64,000 nucleotides of DNA from NCBI RefSeq assembly GCF_046297895.1, contig NZ_JBKBHC010000002.1, forward strand, positions 248,001 to 312,000. The letters run 5' to 3'. Below are positions 60,817-64,000 of this stretch, one piece after another. The position numbers and the translations under genes were made by a program. The stretch comes from Ferrovibrio sp046297895 (GTDB taxonomy: Bacteria; Pseudomonadota; Alphaproteobacteria; Ferrovibrionales; Ferrovibrionaceae). A model generated the notes under the pieces. It was not told where the DNA came from, searched no databases, and worked only from the letters and a program-made list of their open reading frames with translations. Numbering within the stretch: the stretch's first letter is position 1; every line of letters begins with the position of its first letter.

Positions 60817-62961
60817 TCAGTCGGCCTGGGCCGCTTCGCCTTCCTCGGCTTTCGGCTTGTTGGAAAGGTCCTCGCCGGTGGCCTGGTCGACCACCTTCAT
60901 CGAGAGGCGAACCTTGCCGCGCTCGTCGATGCCCAGAACCTTGACGCGCACTTCCTGGCCTTCCGATACCACATCGCTCGGCTTGTTGACGCGCTTGGGC
61001 GCCATTTCCGAAACGTGGACGAGACCGTCGCGGCTGCCGAAGAAGTTCACGAAGGCGCCAAAATCGACGATCTTCACGACCTTGCCCTTGTAGATCATGC
61101 CGACCTCGGGTTCCGAGACGATCGACTTGATCCACTGCACGGCGGCATCGGCGGCGGCCGGATCGCTGGAGGCGATCTTGATCGTGCCATCATCCTCGAT
61201 GTCGATCTTGGTGCCGGTCTTCTCGACGATCTCGCGGATCACCTTGCCGCCGGAACCGATCACTTCGCGAATCTTGTCCTTCGGCACGCTCATGGTGGTG
61301 ATGCGCGGCGCATTGTCCTTCACGCCGGCACGGTTCTGCGAGATTGCCTTGGCCATTTCGCCCAGGATGTGGATACGGCCATGCTTGGCCTGATCCAGCG
61401 CGACACGCATGATCTCCTCGGTGATACCGGCGATCTTGATGTCCATCTGCAGCGAGGTGACGCCCTGTTCGGTACCGGCCACCTTGAAGTCCATGTCGCC
61501 GAGGTGGTCCTCGTCGCCAAGAATGTCGCTCAGCACGGCATAGCGCTCACCCTCGAGGATGAGGCCCATGGCGATGCCCGCCACCGGCGCCTTGAGCGGC
61601 ACGCCGGCATCCATCAGCGCCAGCGAGCTGCCGCAGACGGTGGCCATCGAGGAGGAGCCGTTCGACTCGGTAATCTCCGACACGACACGGATCGTGTAGG
61701 GGAACTCCTCCTTGCTGGGCAGCAGCGGACGCACGGCGCGCCAGGCCAGCTTGCCATGGCCGATCTCGCGACGGCCGGGCGAACCCATGCGGCCGGCTTC
61801 GCCGACCGAGTAGGGCGGGAAGTTGTAATGCAGCATGAAGCTTTCGCGGTATTCGCCGTCCAGCGCGTCGATGATCTGCTCGTCGGTGCCGGTGCCCAGC
61901 GTGGTGACAACCAGCGCCTGGGTCTCGCCACGGGTGAACAGCGCGGCACCGTGGGCGCGCGGCAGAACGCCGATTTCCGAAACGATCGGGCGGACGGTCT
62001 TGGTGTCGCGACCGTCGATGCGCAGGCCGGTATCGAGGATGTTGAAGCGCACGACCTTGGCTTCCAGGTCCTTGAAGGCATCGGAAACATCGACCGGATT
62101 GGCCTCGCCCTCGGCGAACAGCGCCTTGGCCTTGGCTTTCACCTCGGCCACCTTGGCGTAGCGGGCCTGCTTGACTTTTTCCTGGTAGGCGACGCGCAGC
62201 TCGGCCTCGATGCCGGATTCCTCCAGCTTCTTCAGCGCGGCTTCGTAGCCGGCGCGCTCGGACAGCGGCATCGGCTCCTTGGCGGCGCGCTCCGCCAGGC
62301 CGATGATCGCCTCGATCACGGGCTGAAAACCCTTGTGACCATGCATCACGGCGCCGAGCATGACGTCTTCCGGCAACTGCTGGGCTTCCGATTCCACCAT
62401 CAGCACGGCGTCGGCAGTGCCGGCGACGACGAGATCGAGCTTGGAATCGGCCATCTGCGACTTGGTCGGGTTCAGCACATATTCGCCGTTGATATAGGCA
62501 ACGCGTGCGGCGCCGATCGGGCCCATGAAGGGAATGCCCGAAATGGTGAGCGCGGCCGAGGCGCCAACCATGGCGACGATATCGGGATCGTTCTCCATGT
62601 CGTGCGACAGAACGGTGGCGACCACCTGGGTCTCATTGCGGAAACCCTCGGCAAAGAGCGGGCGGATCGGGCGGTCGATCAGGCGGGAGACCAGCGTCTC
62701 CTTCTCGCTCGGACGGCCTTCGCGCTTGAAGAAGCCGCCGGGGATCTTGCCCGCAGCGAAGGTCTTCTCCTGGTAATTCACGGTGAGCGGGAAAAAGTCC
62801 TGCCCCGGCTTGGCCTGCTTCGCGGCAACGGCGGTGCACAGCACGATGGTGTCGCCATAGGTCACCATCACGGCGCCATCGGCCTGACGGGCGATCTTGC
62901 CGGTTTCGATCACGAGCTTGCGCCCGCCCCACATCAATTCGGTTTTGTGGATGTTGAACAT
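60817..62961 (-). CDS. pnp: Polyribonucleotide nucleotidyltransferase (PNPase)
   Basis: A phosphorolytic 3'-5' exoribonuclease of the RNA degradosome, 714 aa. Two RNase PH domains (first: ETGKIARQADGAVMVTYGDTIVLCTAV; second: RGETQALVVTTLGTGTDEQ, with DILGDEDHLGDMDFKVAGT at the catalytic Asp), an internal helical linker, a KH domain (VIGSGGKVIREIVEKTGTKIDIED) and an S1 domain (GKVVKIVDFGAFVNFFGSRDGLVHVSEM) are seen. ATG 62961 has AAGGAAGAAGG upstream. It follows rpsO after 267 bp, the usual truB-rpsO-pnp order. Confidence 0.97.
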   Translation of the reverse strand: MFNIHKTELMWGGRKLVIETGKIARQADGAVMVTYGDTIVLCTAVAAKQAKPGQDFFPLTVNYQEKTFAAGKIPGGFFKREGRPSEKETLVSRLIDRPIRPLFAEGFRNETQVVATVLSHDMENDPDIVAMVGASAALTISGIPFMGPIGAARVAYINGEYVLNPTKSQMADSKLDLVVAGTADAVLMVESEAQQLPEDVMLGAVMHGHKGFQPVIEAIIGLAERAAKEPMPLSERAGYEAALKKLEESGIEAELRVAYQEKVKQARYAKVAEVKAKAKALFAEGEANPVDVSDAFKDLEAKVVRFNILDTGLRIDGRDTKTVRPIVSEIGVLPRAHGAALFTRGETQALVVTTLGTGTDEQIIDALDGEYRESFMLHYNFPPYSVGEAGRMGSPGRREIGHGKLAWRAVRPLLPSKEEFPYTIRVVSEITESNGSSSMATVCGSSLALMDAGVPLKAPVAGIAMGLILEGERYAVLSDILGDEDHLGDMDFKVAGTEQGVTSLQMDIKIAGITEEIMRVALDQAKHGRIHILGEMAKAISQNRAGVKDNAPRITTMSVPKDKIREVIGSGGKVIREIVEKTGTKIDIEDDGTIKIASSDPAAADAAVQWIKSIVSEPEVGMIYKGKVVKIVDFGAFVNFFGSRDGLVHVSEMAPKRVNKPSDVVSEGQEVRVKVLGIDERGKVRLSMKVVDQATGEDLSNKPKAEEGEAAQAD

Positions 62962-63132
62962 ATTGACCTTCTTCCTTCTGAAGCACTGCAGTCCCTGACT
63001 GGCAGCGCCCGGCGGAACGGCGCCCATCGCCTTCCGCCCGGCCGATGCGGCTGATCGTCAGCCGGCCTCGGCAAACCGGCATTGCGGGCCCATCCCGAAT
63101 GCCGGCCTGTCCGGACTATGCCCGAAACACCG

Positions 63133-63168
63133 ACGCCCGCCCCCGGCTGAAGCACCGAAGGCGGGCGT
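63133..63168 (-). promoter_or_regulatory. Hairpin in the pnp leader (possible RNase III site)
   Basis: A perfect 9-bp stem ACGCCCGCC/GGCGGGCGT (63133-63141, 63160-63168) with an 18-nt loop, in the 267-bp rpsO-pnp gap. No T tract follows on the minus strand. In E. coli this gap carries an RNase III hairpin for pnp self-control; a similar role here is inferred. Confidence 0.4.
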
Positions 63169-63228
63169 GGCATGTCGTGTCCGGAATACGGCCGCTCGCG
63201 GTGTCTGTCGCGCCAGCGGCCATAATCT

Positions 63229-63498
63229 TTACTTGCGAAGACCCAGGCGCTGGATCAGCGCGTCATAACGCGCCGGATCGGTACGCTTGAGATAGTCGAG
63301 CAGGCTGCGGCGCTTGCTGACCATCATCAGCAGGCCGCGACGCGAATGCACGTCTTTCTTGTGGGTCTTGAAGTGTTCGGTGAGGTTGTTGATGCGCTCG
63401 GTGAGCAGGGCCACCTGGACATCCGGCGAACCGGTGTCGCCCTTCTTGGTGGCGAATTCAGAAACCAGCGCGGTCTTGCGCTCGGCAGTAATGGTCAT
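63229..63498 (-). CDS. rpsO: 30S ribosomal protein S15
   Basis: An 89-aa ribosomal protein that binds 16S rRNA h20-h22. The sequence is typical throughout: GDTGSPDVQVALLTERINNLTEHFKTHKKDVHSRRGLL, then RRSLLDYLKRTD. It sits 18 bp after truB and before pnp, the conserved order. Confidence 0.98.
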   Translation of the reverse strand: MTITAERKTALVSEFATKKGDTGSPDVQVALLTERINNLTEHFKTHKKDVHSRRGLLMMVSKRRSLLDYLKRTDPARYDALIQRLGLRK

Positions 63499-63516
63499 GC
63501 GACTAACTCCGCGACA

Positions 63517-64000
63517 TCATAGGTTGAACAAACGCAGCGGCCGGACCTCGTCGGCGAGACGCTCGGCAATTCCAACGGCCTTGCCGTCGGCTTTCACCAG
63601 CATTTCTCCTTCCGGCGGGAGTCCGGGGGCCGCCAACGCGATCCGGATCGACTGGCCGTGCCTGAGGCGGTCGGCCTGGGGGCCGGTCACAACCAGGGCC
63701 GGGATGTCGTCCAGCGCGGTTTCAACCGGCAGCAGATACGCGTGCGCGGCGTCCTTTTGGCACAGTTCCTCCAGCGAATCCAGCGAAAACGCCCGGGATT
63801 CGTCATAGCGGCCGACCCGGGTGCGGCGCAGGGCGGCGACATGGCCGAAACAGCCCAGGACTTCGCCGAAATCCCGCGCCAGGGCCCGCACATAGGCCCC
63901 CTTGCCGCAATCGACCTCGAAGACGGCATGGTCCGGATCAGGAACATCGATCAACCTCAGGGCATCGATCCGGATCGGCCGGGGGGCCAGTTCCGGCGCC
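63517..64000 (-). CDS. truB: tRNA pseudouridine(55) synthase (5' partial)
   Basis: Makes pseudouridine 55 in the T-loop of tRNAs. Only the C-terminal part (about 161 residues) is in the window; the frame is open to base 64000. PIRIDAL leads to a VDCGKGAYVRALARDFGEVLGC block (the conserved C[SG]KGTYIR-type motif, here CGKGAYVR) and the PUA-like C-terminus (GEMLVKADGKAVGIAERL). The catalytic Asp lies outside. A TTG-led frame at 63954 is not the start. It is followed by rpsO. Confidence 0.93.
   Translation of the reverse strand, partial: APELAPRPIRIDALRLIDVPDPDHAVFEVDCGKGAYVRALARDFGEVLGCFGHVAALRRTRVGRYDESRAFSLDSLEELCQKDAAHAYLLPVETALDDIPALVVTGPQADRLRHGQSIRIALAAPGLPPEGEMLVKADGKAVGIAERLADEVRPLRLFNL

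Noticed and set aside
61015..63054. A roughly 679-codon plus-strand frame over pnp
   Set aside because: Antisense shadow of PNPase in GC-rich DNA; composition dominated by Gly, His and Asp, no motif.
1..64000. CRISPR arrays, insertion sequences, integrases, toxin-antitoxin pairs or prophage genes
   Set aside because: No array of regular direct repeats with spacers, no transposase or integrase motif, and no obvious small paired toxin/antitoxin frames were found by reading.

Overview
The window is GC-rich chromosomal DNA from an alphaproteobacterium, most likely of the Rhodospirillales type (inference). The signs are a CP4-like class II EPSP synthase, a TIGR02300 (FYDLN acid) protein, a PAS_5-type protein, ExoD, TRAP and TTT transporters, a small SpeD, and the runs rmuC / def-fmt-truA / dapE and truB-rpsO-pnp. 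Genes are densely packed, with many 1-4 bp start/stop overlaps. I see no insertion sequence, prophage, CRISPR array or rRNA, and no clearly broken gene. Two genes are cut by the window edges: an EamA transporter on the left and truB on the right.

Layout. 1-7.6 kb: a partial EamA transporter, an NAD-type formate dehydrogenase (FdhA plus a fused diaphorase subunit), aroA, a TIGR02300 zinc-ribbon protein and tRNA-Ala(GGC). 7.6-15.6 kb: a PAS protein, a FemAB/GNAT-like protein, the speD-speE operon behind a structured leader, a DUF3299 protein, an EamA exporter, a divergent MFS/AraC pair with an operator-like inverted repeat, then GNAT, cupin, exoD and rmuC in one overlapping run. 17.6-25.3 kb: def-fmt-truA, two unknown proteins, dapE and secA. 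25.3-31.6 kb: a peptidoglycan-binding-like protein, DUF2891, LysE, epoxide hydrolase and MaoC, a hybrid histidine kinase and an alpha/beta hydrolase. 31.6-37.6 kb: a complete heme uptake operon (receptor, HmuS, T, U, V) with a Fur-like site over its promoter. 37.8-44.0 kb: accA and purH (divergent), GST, a CFA-type methyltransferase and an MFS transporter.

44.4-49.8 kb is the most coherent accessory module. It holds a TRAP transporter (dctP-Q-M) coupled to a RidA protein, facing an XRE-cupin repressor and a divergent beta-alanine/omega-amino acid:pyruvate aminotransferase. This looks like an uptake and deamination unit for an amine-bearing carboxylate. 49.8-55.1 kb: an ArsR/SRPBCC pair, a dgt / DsbA-like isomerase / CMD run and a membrane histidine kinase. 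55.2-58.2 kb: a tripartite tricarboxylate transporter (tctC-B-A). The right end holds a PaaI-type thioesterase behind a possible leader ORF and terminator, a secreted MliC-like protein, a periplasmic binding-protein-like gene, and pnp, rpsO and truB.

I found no clearly unprecedented multi-gene system. The best leads are the nested RNA structure ahead of speD, the EPSPS active-site variant, the TRAP-RidA-aminotransferase module and its candidate operators, and the leader ORF/terminator ahead of the thioesterase gene. Family names come from recognising motifs by eye; no search was run.
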